DNA of 64,000 nucleotides from Ehretia macrophylla. Lineage: Eukaryota > Streptophyta > Magnoliopsida > Boraginales > Ehretiaceae. Position numbers and translations under genes: made by a program. The notes under the pieces are model-generated. The model worked only from the letters and a program-made list of their open reading frames with translations. It was not told where the DNA came from and did no database searches. Shown here piece after piece: positions 11,788 through 25,634 of the stretch (the stretch's first letter is position 1; each line of letters starts with the position of its first letter). The stretch is from contig CM075766.1 in NCBI GenBank assembly GCA_037974665.1, forward strand, positions 47,667,569 to 47,731,568, given 5' to 3'.

Positions 11788-14109
11788 TACTTCATACCTT
11801 TACTAACGGGAATCAAGTACTTCTTAAGCTGGAAGTCAGGTTTAGTAGAAGGGTAGAATCCAATAAGCTTAGATTCTTTGTTAGCGATAATCGGCGATGG
11901 TGAAGGTTTTTGCCCGTGGGTGATCTAATCATAGGAATGGTAATAGGATAAGGAGGTCAATTAGTCTGGTGGCGACATTCAGAATAGCTTCTAATATGTT
12001 CTGGTTTTGGTACTAGGTTTGGTGGGTTTACAACGGAGAACTGGCTAATGAAGCCTTTAGTACTGACCCCTAGTACGTACTCTTTCAAAGTCCTTATAGT
12101 TGAACTATTCAATCCGCAAGATAAACTAACATAAAGGGAGACTTAGTTGCTAACTTAACCTTAAGGAGCTTTGCAACACTCCTTTCTAAAGTAGGGGATA
12201 CTAAAGTTGTTAAGACCCCAGAGGAAAGCACTACAATCAGTCCTAAAGGTAGATGCAACTTCGTTCCTTTCTTTTCTTATAAGTGTTTTAGCGTACTGAA
12301 TCTCAAGGCAATTGCACCTTAGCCCATGGACTGAGAGAGAGACAAGGTTTGAAGATGCTCGACCAATAGGGAGAGGAAAAGATGGCCAAAAAGGCAGAAG
12401 GCTTAGAAGCCCGAATAGGATAAGGCACTTACTGATTGATTCACTGATGGATGGATTGGAAAGGCATTGTGCCTTAGACCAATAAACAAGACAGGGAAGG
12501 CCCTTACACCAAGAAAGGCATGGGAGTCTTTTAATTTGGGCATGTCATCTCAAAGCAAGATTGTGCGCATCTTTCTTATATATAACATATATAAGTAATT
12601 GTCTATCCGACTTTTGATAGGTCGAAAGACAAGATCAATAATTTAGTCTAGTCAAAAAGCATATATTATACGCGAATTCCTTGGGATCTATAGAGATGCA
12701 CTATCGGTGACTCGATTCTTTCTCTTTATTTCCCTGTAACCCAAAAGGGCTCAACACTATTCCTTAGCAACTATGGATTCTTCGGGCAGCCATATTTTCT
12801 TTTAATTATATAAGTACATTAGTTAGACGAGCAGTGGATTACATCACATTGATTCGCGCCAAGTTTTCTCTGTCAGACATGGAGAAATCTCCAAGGATTG
12901 ACCCAGGGTTAGACTACTCTACGGAACCCCTTTTGACAACTGCTCTGTGCTTGCCAATATCTTTCATTCTTCTGGCCAAGACCAATTCCGCCTAAGGCTA
13001 TGATCTAGTCATGACTCGTGATGACGCTCTTTCAAGGACTGGCAAAACTCTCTAATGTTAATGATCAATCCTTGCTTCGGATGTGTATGAGAAGGAAGCT
13101 TCTCATAGATATTGACTCTTAGATAGATACCAGCATAGTATCTTAATTAACAGTTTCTTGAACTTGGTTGCAATAGTAAAGCGAGCGATAGCTTAAGAGA
13201 GCAGCGAAAGAAGCCCACGGAGCGGTGATATTTGTTGACTAGCAAGTGGAGGATCATTCCAGTCTCTGACGGCGCAGCCGATGTCTTATGCTAGGAAGCT
13301 AGGATAGGGCATTTTTTCTTTGTCAATGGGAGTTAAAACCTTCCTCTATGCTTACAGAAGCTGAGACTTTGGCAACAAAGAGGGAAGCAGGCTAGAGACA
13401 TAGTAATAGCAGTCTTTGTTCACTCATGCTTGCTGTTTAAGAGTCTCTTTACCCTCTTCCCAACTGAATGAATAGTGGGATTGAATCTCTAAAGAGAAGG
13501 TCTTCTTCCACGCTTATACCATTTCTGGGCTTCCATTTCACAGGCGAAGAACTGAGACTTCTAGTAGTAATGAACTCAACTCGTGGCCTCTAGTTTCACT
13601 CCTTGCATCAGACTGTACTTCCCTCACTTGGTACTCGCTAACATAGCACTCCGCTCCCAACCAAATTTGCACGTGATCCCTTCCCTCATCCATCAATAGC
13701 TGAAGGGCGGTAGTCTTAGGCGGAGACTTTTTTAAAGAATCCCTTCTTGGGTTAGAGTTATAGTGGCAACCAAGTTTGCTTATATGGTGGAGACTTTGTT
13801 TTATAGCTTTGTAATCTCTTAGCCAGGCCAGTGAAAAAGCCTGTCTTAGCTTAGGAGACCCCTTAGACAAGGTCAATCCAGTTGAAGTTGATTCTTTTTG
13901 TCAGGCTAGTTGCCTTATTTGGTAGGCCAATTGAAGAAAAAAGTGCTTCGATAAATTTTTTGTGCCAGGAGCAGCCGAACAAGTGCCATCTAGTTACAAG
14001 TTATTTGGGAGATTTTCTTTGTTCTTTGCTTATATCCTCATTATATAATAGAAGTACTTTATACTTATAATTATGTTGTCCCTATGGTTTAACCCTCTGG
14101 CAGGATGGG
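11788..14109. other. Mitochondrial-like spacer, no recognised gene
   Basis: Base composition and texture resemble plant mitochondrial intergenic DNA, for example aagcgagcgatagcttaaga near 13181. A 38-bp stretch at 12345-12382 matches 60291-60328 with a few changes. Open frames here (for example 13538-13876 minus) have no protein family I recognise. No tRNA or rRNA is seen. Confidence 0.5.
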
Positions 14110-16372
14110 TGTAATACACGAGCCCGGAATGTGGAATTTTCTTGTTTATATTTCTGAAAATTATATTTTCTTAAATTCTTTGAGATTTAATTGTTACTTC
14201 TTTATTGTCGCGAAGTGCATTGCATTTCGAGAGCGATAGTTAGAGGATATTTTCTAGTCCTCAACAAATAGTGAAAACTAGTATTTTGGTGTCTTAAATT
14301 TAATATTTTACTTGTTGTTAACTAGAATTAATTTGGTGTTGGGTATTTTAGCTTTAAAATACATAAAATAGGCCAATTTGACCAATTTTTAAGTTAGTTG
14401 ACCAAGCTTGACCATTTGACCAAAGGCTTGCCATCTTATTTAGCTTATAACATTTCAAAAGAAAAAAAAACAAAGCTGAAAAAATAGACCAAGAGCTGGC
14501 CGAAACTCCAAGGGAAAAAAAAAAAGATTTTCAACTTCCAAACTTCCAATCTTTGCGTGAGCTTGCACGAGGTTGTTACCGGGCATCTAGTGTGGTTTTC
14601 CTAGCGACTAGGAGTGTCTAAGGTGAGGGAAGCACGTTTATTTGCGCATTTGAATATTTGGTTCACAAACTTTAATTTTTGGATTTTATGCGTAGATCGT
14701 TAGTTTAATCATTTTAATGCTTAAAGAATGTTCCTTGTCAATTGTAGAACATGTATTTATAGCTTTTTTTCATTTTCAATGGTTAAATATAGCTATTGTA
14801 ATTTACAATGTCAATTGAATAGTAAAATATGAATAGTAAACCCTCGATTTGTAGAAATTGCTCCGTTATGCGTTCTGTTGATGTAAAAAGATGCTAGATA
14901 TGCTAGAATGCCTAAATGCATGGTTTGTTTGGATTGTGCAACGGAAAAATGAGGAAAAATACCTTGGTGAAAGTCAGGGTCGTTTAGGTCGAGTTTAGCA
15001 TTTCCTCATTTTGCGCGATGGCATTGTCTCGGGAGGCCATGGAAGCACTTTTGGTGCAGTTATGGCGTTGGTTGGGTGTTTGGTTAGAGTAGCGGTAGTT
15101 CAAAAGAGAAAAGGGAAAAATCGGGGCTTTGCGGAAATCCTAGGGTAAAGTAGGGTTTTGGGGTCTTTAGACATGCCTTATGGTGACCTAGGAGGATTGG
15201 TGAAGTCGGTTTCCAAAACTCATGGCTCGTTTGAAAGTAGTAGCATTTGGAAAGTCGGGGTCGTTTTGTGATTTTGTTTGTTTTCTTAATGTTATGCCTA
15301 TAGAATGCTTAATTTTGCTTGTTATGCTTGTTAGAGTTGATTCTGATTGAAATGTTTATCAGCTGTTGCTGTTGCGTGCGAGAGTAACCTACTTTGTTAT
15401 TCTCCCACGTGTGGCTTTATTGCTCGATTGTTGCATTATATAGTGTATTGCATTCATAGAGTCAGGGGCGGTGTAATGGGCCTCTCTGGGTAGCCTCGGG
15501 TTGCCAGTGTTGGTTGCCCTAGCTCCATGTCCTATTCCCTTTCTCGCCGGGGTTGCCTCCCAAGGAGATTTGGGTCGTAGAATTGATGGATACTTCCGGG
15601 GTATTCCAAACTGAAGTTATAAGGTGGTTTGGGCTGGCGCGTCGGGTTGCCAGTGAATTGTATCCTTTGAATGAGTGTTTGTAGTTTTAATGCTTCTCTT
15701 GTTTATTGTTGGCTTTGTTTGTATCTCTATATGATAATTGAATGAATTGCTTGACTATTATCATTGCATTCTCATCTCATCTTCGTCCTTGAGACCAATA
15801 ACCCTCGCTGAGTAATAGTTTTTGCTTATTCCTTTCTATACTATATTTTACAGGAGTAGTTGAAGCGGACCCTATTGAGGTAATTAAGGAAGAGGAGCAA
15901 GTGGAGGTGTTTCCTTGATAGCACTTTCGTTGCTAAGCTGGTGGTTGGTTGCCAGACTTTTGTACGGACCATGCTTGATGTGTTAATGCTTGGTTGTAGC
16001 TTCATTTTGAGGCTTGTAGCCTTGTATGTAGTTTCTATTTTGAGGCCTCTATGGTCTTATGTTGTAAAGTTGAAAGAATGTGAAGTTGTAAAGATATACT
16101 CTTATGACTAGTAAAGAATTGCATACTAATGGTTTAACTGTTTAGTGGCACGAATACTTGTGTAGTATGCATGACATTTTTGGTTTGCAAAGTTGTTAAT
16201 GAGAAGATGTATATTTTCTAAAAGAAAGTTGTCTTGATTCAAATGTTTATTATGGCTTTCGCAAGTATTATGTTGAATGTACGGTTTTCGGATCGTCCAC
16301 GGTACAGAGGAGGCTCCGTCTGTGTGTCGAGTCCGGGCTTGGCCTTTTGCGAGGTCGGGTCGGGGCGTGACA
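14110..16372 (+). repeat. 5' LTR of element B
   Basis: 2263 bp, from TGTAATACACGAGCCCGG to GGGGCGTGACA. The intron-like module runs from donor AG|GTGAGG at 14622/14623 to acceptor TTTTACAG ending at 15853. The conserved block lies at about 15380-15650. Confidence 0.92.
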
Positions 16373-16380
16373 TCTTTAGG

Positions 16381-16392
16381 TGGTATCAGAGC
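16381..16392 (+). other. Primer binding site of element B (tRNA-Met type)
   Basis: TGGTATCAGAGC eight bases after the 5' LTR end, identical to the site in element A. Confidence 0.9.
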
Positions 16393-16551
16393 ATGATAGA
16401 ATTGCATGAGCCAGGATATGTTTCTCGGTCTGTGGGGTAAAGGTCTAAAATGCTGAAGTGTTATTGTACGATTGTTAACTAAAAAAAATGTTATAGTATG
16501 ACTATGTGAACTTGAGTGCTTATGTGTTCATGTGAAATGGTTGGCATGTTA

Positions 16552-19500
16552 ATAATGTCTTATGTGAATTGTGTGATAGGATATTTGATTGTTATTGACT
16601 TGAGTGTTATCTAATCTTATATGCTATATTTCTGTCTATAAACTGTTTTTATATGTTGCCAGCTATTGTGAGTTGTTACTATGCCGCCACGTCGTGGTAC
16701 TCAAGGTCAAGAGGCAGATGAAGAGGCAGCAGAACAAGGTCAGCAACCGTTGCCTGAACAGTTTATGGCTACTATGACCACTGCAGTTGACCGGATTACA
16801 CAGGTACTGCAAGAGCAGAGGTAGGACAGGAATAATAATCCTCAGGGAAATCAAGCTAATCCTGGTAGACAGGGGCCTAGGGCTGAGAATAATTAGCTAG
16901 AGAAATTCCTGAGGCACAAGCCGGGTAAGTTATTTGGAGAGCTGGATGATGAGGCAGCCGAGAGATGGATTAACCGTGTTGAGAAAATTTTCGTTGCTTT
17001 GAGGTACACTGATGAGGCAAGAATGGATTGTGTAGCATTCCTGTTTGAGGGTGACGCAGAACAGTGGTGGAACATTGTCAGGTTGAGGTGGGAAGATGAA
17101 TTTGTGGCCCTGAAGCAGGGAAACATGACCGTTGCACAGTATGAGGCTAGGTTTGTTAGCCTGTCGAGGTATATGCCTGAGCTGGTGCGGCCAGCTAGAA
17201 GGATGATTCATAGGTTTGTTCATGGGCTGAGGATGGATATACAGCTACATTTGACTGTGCAAACTTATACTACTTTTCCCGAGGCATTCCAAGCAGCCTC
17301 GAAGTTTGAGAAACGGAAGGCAGAGATGATAGTTGAGAGTAGCCAACCGAGTATGAAACAGTACTTGGGCCAGAGCAGCCAGAGTCAGCCGAGGCAGTAT
17401 CAGACTTCTGCGTAGGCTCCTTAGCAACGTCCGTATCAGCCACAGTATCAGATTCAGGGGAGGCCAGCTGTGACTAGACCCCAGCAGAGAGCTACAGTTC
17501 CTACCACTGCCAGAGCCCCCGCACCTACGGGAACCACTGTTGTAAGACAAAATCAGCTGTGTAACTTTTGTAATCGATCGGTGCATGTTGAGGCTAATTG
17601 ATGGAGGAAGAGTGGTAAATGCACCGGTTGTGGAAGTGATAAGCATAGGGTGAAAGATTGCCCCAAGTATAAGAATGTTCAGGGCCGTATTGGAGGCCAA
17701 GGTGTGTAGAATAGGGCTGCAGGTGCAGGTCCAGCACAGAAGGTACAGGCAAGGGTCTTTGCACTGGATGCGGAGGAGCTACCCGACACTACAGCAATAG
17801 TGGAAGGTACCTTTCTTCTCAATACTAAGCTAGTTAAAGTTTTGGTTGATCCCGGAGCTACACATTCGTTTATAACTCTTGCATGTGCACGATCTGTGAA
17901 TGTGTGCATTGATAAACTGCCGCATGTAGTTGAAGTTAGTACGCCTTTGGGTGCGAAATTTGTTACTGAGTCTGTTTGCAAATCTTGTGATATATGCATT
18001 GAGAACCGTAAATTTCCTGCTAATTTAATTATGTTGCCCTGACTTTGAAATCATTTTGGGAATGGATTGGTTGGGGAAATACTATGCTCAGTTGGATTGT
18101 AGAACAAAAATTGTTTATCTTCGGATTCCTGACCTACCGGTACTGGAGATTGTTGGGAACTGCAGGGCTTTCCGAATACCTCTTTTATCATCAATCAAGG
18201 CTTCTAAGTTGTTGAATAAAGGTTGTGAAGCTTACTTAGCTTATCTGATCAATCAACCTACTGATAAGTTGAATTTGAATGAGGTTCCGATTGTTAAAGA
18301 CTTCCCTGGTGTAATTCCCGAGGAATTACCAGGTTTACCACCGGATAGGGAGATTGAATTTGTGATTGACCTTATGCCAGGCACTGCGCCAATTTCTAGA
18401 AGTCCTTATAGAATGGCATCGGCTGAACTTCAGGAATTAAAAATTCAGCTTCAGAACTTGCTTGAGAAAGGGTTTATACAACCAAGTTCTTCGCTGTGGG
18501 GTGCGCCTGTGTAGTTTGTGAGGAAGAAAGACGGCACGCTACGATTATGTATTGATTACAGGGGACTTAATCAAGTCACGATTAAGAACAAATACCCCTT
18601 GCCGTTGATTGAAGAATTGTTTGACCAGTTGCAGGGTACGAGTGTTTACTGCAAATTTGATTTGAGGAAGGGTTACTATCAACTCAGGATTCAGAGTGGT
18701 GATATACCTAAGACGGCATTCACGACTAGATATGGCCACTATGAATTTGTTGTGTTACCGTTTGGATTGACGAATGCACCAGCCGCATTCATGGACTTAA
18801 TGCAGAGGGTTTTTCGACCTTATCTTGATCAATTTGTCGTAATCTTTATTGATGACATTTTAGTATACTCTAAGAATGAGGCTGAACATGAACAACATTT
18901 GAAGTTTGTGCTACAGACTTTGCAAGAAAACAAGCTTTTTGCAAAATTCAGCAAGTGCGAATTCTGGTTGAATCAAATATATTTTCTTGGCCATATCATT
19001 TCAGATCAAGGAATTTCAGTAGATCCAGCTAAGATTGAAGTTGTTTCATCTTGTAAGAGACCTGAAACGGTGTCAGAGATTTGGAGTTTTCTGGGGTTGG
19101 CAGGTTACTATTGGAGGTTTTTTAAGGACTTTTCCAAAGTTTCTGGACCTTTAAGCCAGTTGACTCGAAAGAAGGTTACTTACAACTGGGATGCTAAATG
19201 TGAATCCAGTTTCCAAGAATTGAAGAAGAGACTAACTACAGCTCCTATACTAGCTTTACTTGAGGGTACAGAAAACTTTGTTGTCTACAGTGATGCATCT
19301 AAAGAAGGTTTGGGCTGTGTTTTAATGCAGAATGGTAAGGTGATTGCCTATGCTTCTAGGAAGTTGAAACCATATGAAGTCAATTACCCTACACACGATC
19401 TTGAGTTAGCTGCAGTTGTGTTTGCTTTGAAGAAGTGGCGTCATTACTTGTAGGGTGGCATATTTGAAATTTTCACCAACCACAAGAGTCTCAAATATTT

Positions 19501-20109
19501 GTTTTCACAAAAAGATTTGAATATGAGGCAGCGAAGATGGCTTGAGCTACTAAGTGGTTACAATTGTTCTATAAACTACGTGCCAGGTAAGGCAAATATT
19601 GTTGCAGATGCTTTGAGCCGAAAGGCTACTATTGCAAGTTTAATTATCAAGGATTGGGAGACTTTGGAGGAAATTTGTTCATGGAAGCCAGAAGCTATTG
19701 AGGTAGGGATTCGGTTTGCTAGCTTACAAATTCAGTCCGGATTGCTAGCACAAATCAGAAAGGAGGCTCAGAAGACTGATCCTCACATCTTAAAAATCCA
19801 AGAAAAAGCAAAAGGGGAAGAGTCGGAGTTTAAATTACATGCAGATGGTATCTTTAGATTCCAGGACAGGGTATGTGTTCCGGGTGATCCGACTTTGAAG
19901 AATGAGATTTTGTCTGAGGCACATAATTCAAGATATACGATTCACCCAGGCAGTACTAAAATGTATAGACACTTGAAACAACACTTCTGGTGGAATAATA
20001 TGAAGAGGGAGATTGCTGGGTATGTATCCAGGTGTTTAACTTGTCAGAGGTTTAAAGTTGAGCATCAGAGGCTAGTCAGGCTTTTGCAACCGTTGTCGAT
20101 TCCGCAATG
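16552..20109 (+). repeat. Element B interior, tandem copy 1 (fossil gag-pol)
   Basis: The first copy of a 3.6 kb unit starts in the leader (atgtcttatgtgaatt...), before the gag start near 16681. It runs through the zinc knuckle near 17570, protease near 17850, reverse transcriptase about 18540-18900 and RNase H near 19290. It stops inside integrase near 20109. A short piece echoing tatgtatccaggtgtt (also at about 20020) sits at the junction with copy 2. Broken at several places. Confidence 0.9.
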
Positions 20110-20126
20110 GTATGTATCCAGGTGTT

Positions 20127-23100
20127 AATCATGTCTTATGTGAATTATGTGATAGGATATTTGATTGTTATTGACTTGAGTGTTATCTAATCTTATGTGC
20201 TATATTTCTGTCTATAAATTGTTTTTATATGTTGCCAGCTATTGTGAGTTGTTACAATGCCGCCACGTTGTGGTACTCAAGGTCAAGAGGCAGATGAAGA
20301 GGTAGCAGAACAAGGTCAGCAACCGTTGCCTGAACAGTTTATGGCTACTATGACCACTGCAGTTGACCGGATTACACAGGTACTGCATGAGCAGAGGCAG
20401 GACAGGAATAATAATCCCCAGGGAAATCAAGCTAATCCTGGTAGACAGGGGCCTAGGGCTGAGAATAATTAGCTAGAGAAATTCATGAGGCACAAGCCGG
20501 GTAAGTTATTTGGAGAGCTGGATGATGAGGCAGCCGAGAGATGGATTAACCGTGTTGAGAAAATTTTCGTTGCTTTGAGGTACACTGATGAGGCAAGAAT
20601 GGATTGTGTAGCATTCCTGTTTGAGGGTGACGCAGAACAGTGGTGGAACATTGTCAGGTTGAGGTGGGACTGTGAGGATGTTCCGCATTTGTGGGATGAT
20701 TTTGTGAGTGAGTTTCGGGACAAGTATATTCCTAAGATGGCTAGGGACAGGCGGGAAGATGAATTTGTTGCCCTGAAGCATGGAAACATGACCGTTGCAC
20801 AGTATGAGGCTAGGTTTGTTAGCCTGTCGAGGTATATGCCTGAGCTGGTGCGGCCAGCTAGAAGGATGATTCATAGGTTTGTTCATGGGCTGAGGATGGA
20901 TATACAGCTACATTTGACTGTGCAAACTTATACTACTTTTCCCGAGGCATTCCAAGCAGCCTCAAAGTTTGAGAAACGGAAGGCAGAGATGATAGTTGAG
21001 AGTAGCCAACCGAGTATGAAACAGTACTTGGGCCAGAGCAGCCAGAGTCAGCTGAGGCAGTATCAGACTTCTGCGCAGGCTCCTTAGCAACCTCCGTATC
21101 AGCCACAGTATCAGATTCAGGGGAGGCCAGCTGTGACTAGACCCCAGCAGAGAGCTACAGTTCCTACCACTGCCAGAGCCCCCGCACCTACAGGAACCAC
21201 TGTTGTAAGACAAAATCAGCAGTGTAACTTTTGTAATCGATCGGTGCATGTTGAGGCTAATTGCTGGAGGAAGAGTGGTAAATGCACCGGTTGTGGAAGT
21301 GATGAGCATAGGGTGAAAGATTGCCCCAAGTATAAGAATGTTCAGGGCCGTATTGGAGGCCAAGGTGTGTAGAATAGGGCTGCAGGTGCAGGTCTAGCAC
21401 AGAAGGTACAGGCAAGGGTCTTTCCACTGGATGCGGAGGAGCTACCCGACACTACAGCAATAGTGGAAGGTACCTTTCTTCTCAATACTAACCTAGTTAA
21501 AGTTTTGATTGATCCCGGAGCTACACATTCGTTTATAACTCTTGCATGTGCACGATCTGTGAATGTGTGCATTGATAAACTGCCGCATGTAGTTGAAGTT
21601 AGTACGCCTTTGGGTGCGAAATTTGTTACTGAGTCTATTTGCAAATCTTGTGATATATGCATTGAGAACCGTAAATTTCCTGCTAATTTAATTATGCTGC
21701 CCTGACTTTGAAATCATTTTGGGAATGGATTGGTTGGGGAAATACTATGCTCAGTTGGATTGTAGAACAAAAATTGTTTATCTTCGGATGCTGACCTACC
21801 GGTACTGGAGATTGTTGGGAACTGCAGGGCTTTCCGAATACCTCTTTTATCATCAATCAAGGCTTCTAAGTTGTTGAATAAGGGTTGTGAAGCTTACTTA
21901 GCTTATCTGATCAATCAACCTACTGATAAGTTGAATTTGAATGAGGTTCCGATTGTTAAAGACTTCCCTGGTGTAATTCCCGAGGAATTACCGGGTTTAC
22001 CACCGGATAGGGAGATTGAATTTGTGATTGACCTTATGCCAGGCACTGCGCCAATTTCTAGAAGTCCTTATAGAATGGCATCGGCTGAACTTCAGGAATT
22101 AAAAATTCAGCTTCAAAACTTGCTTGAGAAAGGGTTTATACAACCCAGTTCTTCGCCGTGGGGTGCGCCTGTGTTGTTTGTGAGGAAGAAAGATGGCATG
22201 CTACGATTATGTATTGATTACAGGGGACTTAATCAAGTCACGATTAAGAACAAATACCCCTTGCCGTTGATTGAAGAATTGTTTGACCAGTTGCAGGGTA
22301 CAAGTGTTTACTGCAAATTTGATTTGAGGCATGGTTACTATCAACTCAGGATTCAGAGTGGTGATATACCTAAGACGGCATTCACGACTAGATATGGCCA
22401 CTATGAATTTGTTGTGTTACCGTTTGGATTGACGAATGCACCAGCCGCATTCATGGACTTAATGTAGAGGGTTTTTCGACCTTATCTTGATCAATTTGTC
22501 GTAATCCTTATTGATGACATTTTAGTATACTCTAAGAATGAGGCTGAACATGAACAACATTTGAAGTTTGTGCTACAGACTTTGCAAGAAAACAAGCTTT
22601 TTGCAAAATTCAGCAAGTGCGAATTCTGGTTGAATCAAATATATTTTCTAGACCATATCATTTCAGATCAAGGAATTTCAGTAGATCCAGCTAAGATTGA
22701 AGTTGTTTCATCATGTAAGAGACCTGAAACGGTGTCAGAGATTCGGAGTTTTCTGGGGTTGGCAGGTTACTATTGGAGGTTTTTTAAGGACTTTTCCAAA
22801 ATTTCTGGACCTTTAAGCCAGTTGACTCGAAAGAAGGTTACTTACAACTAGGATGCTAAATGTGAATCCAGTTTCCAAGAATTGAAGAAGAGACTAACTA
22901 CAGCTCCTATACTAGCTTTACTTGAGGGTACATAAAACTTTGTTGTCTATAGTGATGCATCTAAAGAAGGTTTGGGCTGTGTTTTAATGCAGAATGGTAA
23001 GGTGATTGCCTATGCTTCTAGGACGTTGAAACCATATGAAGTCAATTACCCTACATATGATCTTGAGTTAGCTGCAGTTGTGTTTGCTTTGAAGAAGTGG

Positions 23101-23767
23101 CGTCATTACTTGTAGGGTGGCATATTTGAAATTTTCACCAACCACAAGAGTCTCAAATATTTGTTTTCACAAAAAGATTTGAATATGAGGCAGCGAAGAT
23201 GGCTTGAGCTACTAAGTGGATACAATTGTTCTATAAACTACGTGCCAGGTAAGGCAAATATTGTTGCAGATGCTTTGAGCCGAAAGGCTACTGTTGCAAG
23301 TTTAATTATCAAGGATTGGGAGACTTTGGAGGAAATTTGTTCATGGAAGCCAGAAGCTACTGAGGTAGGGATTCGGTTTGCTAGCTTACAAATTCAGTCT
23401 GGATTGCTAGCACAAATCAGAGAGGCTCAGAAGACTGGTCCACACATCTTAAAAATCCAAGAAAAAGCAAAAGGGGAAGAGTTGGAGTTTAAATTACATG
23501 CAGATGGTATCTTTAGATTCCAGGACAGGGTATGTGTTCCTGGTGATCCGACTTTGAAGAATGAGATTCTGTCCGAGGCACATAATTCAAGATATACGAT
23601 TCACCCAGGCAGTACTAAAATGTATAGAGACTTGAAAAAACACTTCTGGTGGAACAATATGAAGAGGGAGATTGCTGGGTATGTATCCAGGTGTTTAACT
23701 TGTCAGAGATTTAAAGTTGAGCATCAGAGGCTAGTCAGGCTTTTGCAACCGTTGTCGATTCCGCAAT
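20127..23767 (+). repeat. Element B interior, tandem copy 2 (fossil gag-pol)
   Basis: The second copy begins again in the leader, with gag near 20257, zinc knuckle near 21230, protease near 21500, reverse transcriptase about 22200-22560, RNase H near 22950 and integrase finger near 23600. From 23767 it continues into the only complete integrase core ([11 protein letters not shown] near 24060) and the chromodomain (near 24600-24870). The two copies are very similar and share several disabling changes, so the duplication came after some decay. Confidence 0.9.
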
Positions 23768-24872
23768 GGAAGTGGGTGCATATAACAATGGGCCTTGTGA
23801 CCGATCTTCCTAGATCTCCGAGAGGATGTGATTCTGTTTGGGTTGTTGTGGACCGCTTGACTAAGGTGTCACACTTTATTTCCGTGAACAAACAGGATAG
23901 CCTTGATAAACTAGCTGAGCTTTATGTTGCTAATATTGTGAGACTTCATGGTGTGCCACAGAGTATAATGTCAGATAGAGATCCCAGATTTAGATCTCAT
24001 TTTTGGCAGAAGTTACAAGAGGCCATGGGAACTAAATTGAGCTTTAGTACTGCATATCATCCACAAACTGATGGTCAGTCTGAGAGAACCATCAGGATCT
24101 TAGAGGACATGCTTCGGGCATGTGTGTTAGACTTTGGGAAGAATTGGGAGAAGTTTTTGCCTTTAGCGGAGTTCGCCTACAATAATAGTTATCAATCTAC
24201 TATAGGTATGGCTCCCTACGAGGCATTGTACGGTCGTAAATGCAGATCCCCATTGTATTGGGAAGAGGTTGGAGAAATGAGAACAGTTGATCCGACTGTG
24301 TTACCTGAGATGATTAAGATGGTAGATAATGTTCACCTTATTTGCCAGTGTATGTTTACAGCTCAGAGTCGTCAGAAGAGTTATGCGGATAAGCACCGTC
24401 GGGATCTTGAATTTGATTTGGGAGATTGGGTGTTTCTTAAAATTTCTCCTCTAAAGGGATTGATTCGGCACGGTAAGAGCGAGAAACTTAGTCCCAGGTA
24501 TGTGGGTCCGTATGAGATCACCGAAAAGGTGGGTCCTTTGGCTTAACGGTTAGCTTTGCCTCCAAGCTTGTCGAGACTATAGGATGTTTTCCACGTGTCA
24601 ATATTGAGGAAATACCATCCAGATCCTTCACATGTACTTGAACCAGAGCCTTTGCAGATTGAGGAAAAGTTAACTTATGAGGAGAAACCGATTCGAATTG
24701 TGGATCGGAAAGTTCAGGAACTTCGTAGGAAGAGTATTCCATTGGTAAAGGTTCTGTGGAGTCATCATGGGTTTGAGGAAGCGACTTGGGAAAGAGAGGA
24801 CCAGGTTCAGAGTCAGTATCCGGAGTTGTTTGTCGACCAGGTAAGAATTGCGTGGACGCAATTGTTTTAAGG

Positions 24873-25634
24873 GCGCGTCGTCATCGAATTCATGATTGAA
24901 AGTTGCTCGTGGAAAGTGAATCGTATCCTTTGAATGAGTGTTTATAGTTTTAATGCTTCTCTTGTTTATTGTTGGCTTTGTTTGTATCTCCATATGATAT
25001 TGAATGAATTGCTTGACTATTTGCATTGCATTCTCCTCTCATCTTCGTCCTTGAGACCATTAACCCTCGCTGAGCAATAGTTTTTGCTCATTCCTTTCTA
25101 TACTATATTTTACAGGAGTAGTTGAAGCAGACCCTATTGAGGTAATTGAGGAAGATGAACAAGTGGAGGTGTTTCCTTGATAGCACTTTCTTTGCTAAGC
25201 TGGTGGTTGGTTGCTAGACTTTTGTGCGGACCATGCTTTATGTGTTAATGCTTGGTTGTCGCTTCATTTTGAGGCTTGTAGCCTTGCATGTAGTTTCTAT
25301 TTTGAGGCCTCTATGGTCTTATGTTGTAAAGTTGAAAGAATGTGAAGTCATAAAGATATACTCTTATGACTAGTAAAGAATTGCATACTAATGGTTTAAC
25401 TGTTTTGTGGCACGAATACTTGTGTAGTATGCATGACATTTTTGGTTTGCAAAGTTGTTAATGAGAAGATGTATATTTTCTAAAAGAAAGTTGTCTTGAT
25501 TCAAATGTTTATTATGGCTTTCGCAAGTATTATGTTGAATGTATGGTTTTTGGATCATCCACGGTATAGAGGAGACTCCGTCGGTGTGTCGGGTCCGGGC
25601 TTGGCCTTTTGCGGGGTCGGGTCAGGGCGTGACA
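24873..25634 (+). repeat. Partial 3' LTR of element B
   Basis: Only the 3' third of the LTR is present. It begins at ggcgcgtcgtcatcg, directly after the chromodomain frame, and ends GGGCGTGACA. It still carries the acceptor and mini-exon near 25114. It aligns with about 15630-16372 of the 5' LTR. Confidence 0.85.

Larger units (their letters stand above)
14110..25634 (+). mobile_element. Element B: Tekay-type element with duplicated interior
   Basis: Plus-strand chromovirus of about 11.5 kb. It has a 5' LTR at 14110-16372, a Met primer site, two consecutive copies of leader-gag-PR-RT-RNaseH, one complete integrase plus chromodomain, and a partial 3' LTR at about 24873-25634. Flanks are ATGGG (14105-14109) and ATGTG (25635-25639), probably one 5-bp target duplication with one later change. 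Its protein text is closer to element D than to element A. It is heavily broken, with well over five breaks, and old. Confidence 0.92.

Noticed and set aside
11788-14109. tRNA or CRISPR-like structures in spacers
   Set aside because: I looked for T-loop text such as ggttcgaatcc on both strands and for spaced repeats; none gives a cloverleaf or an array.
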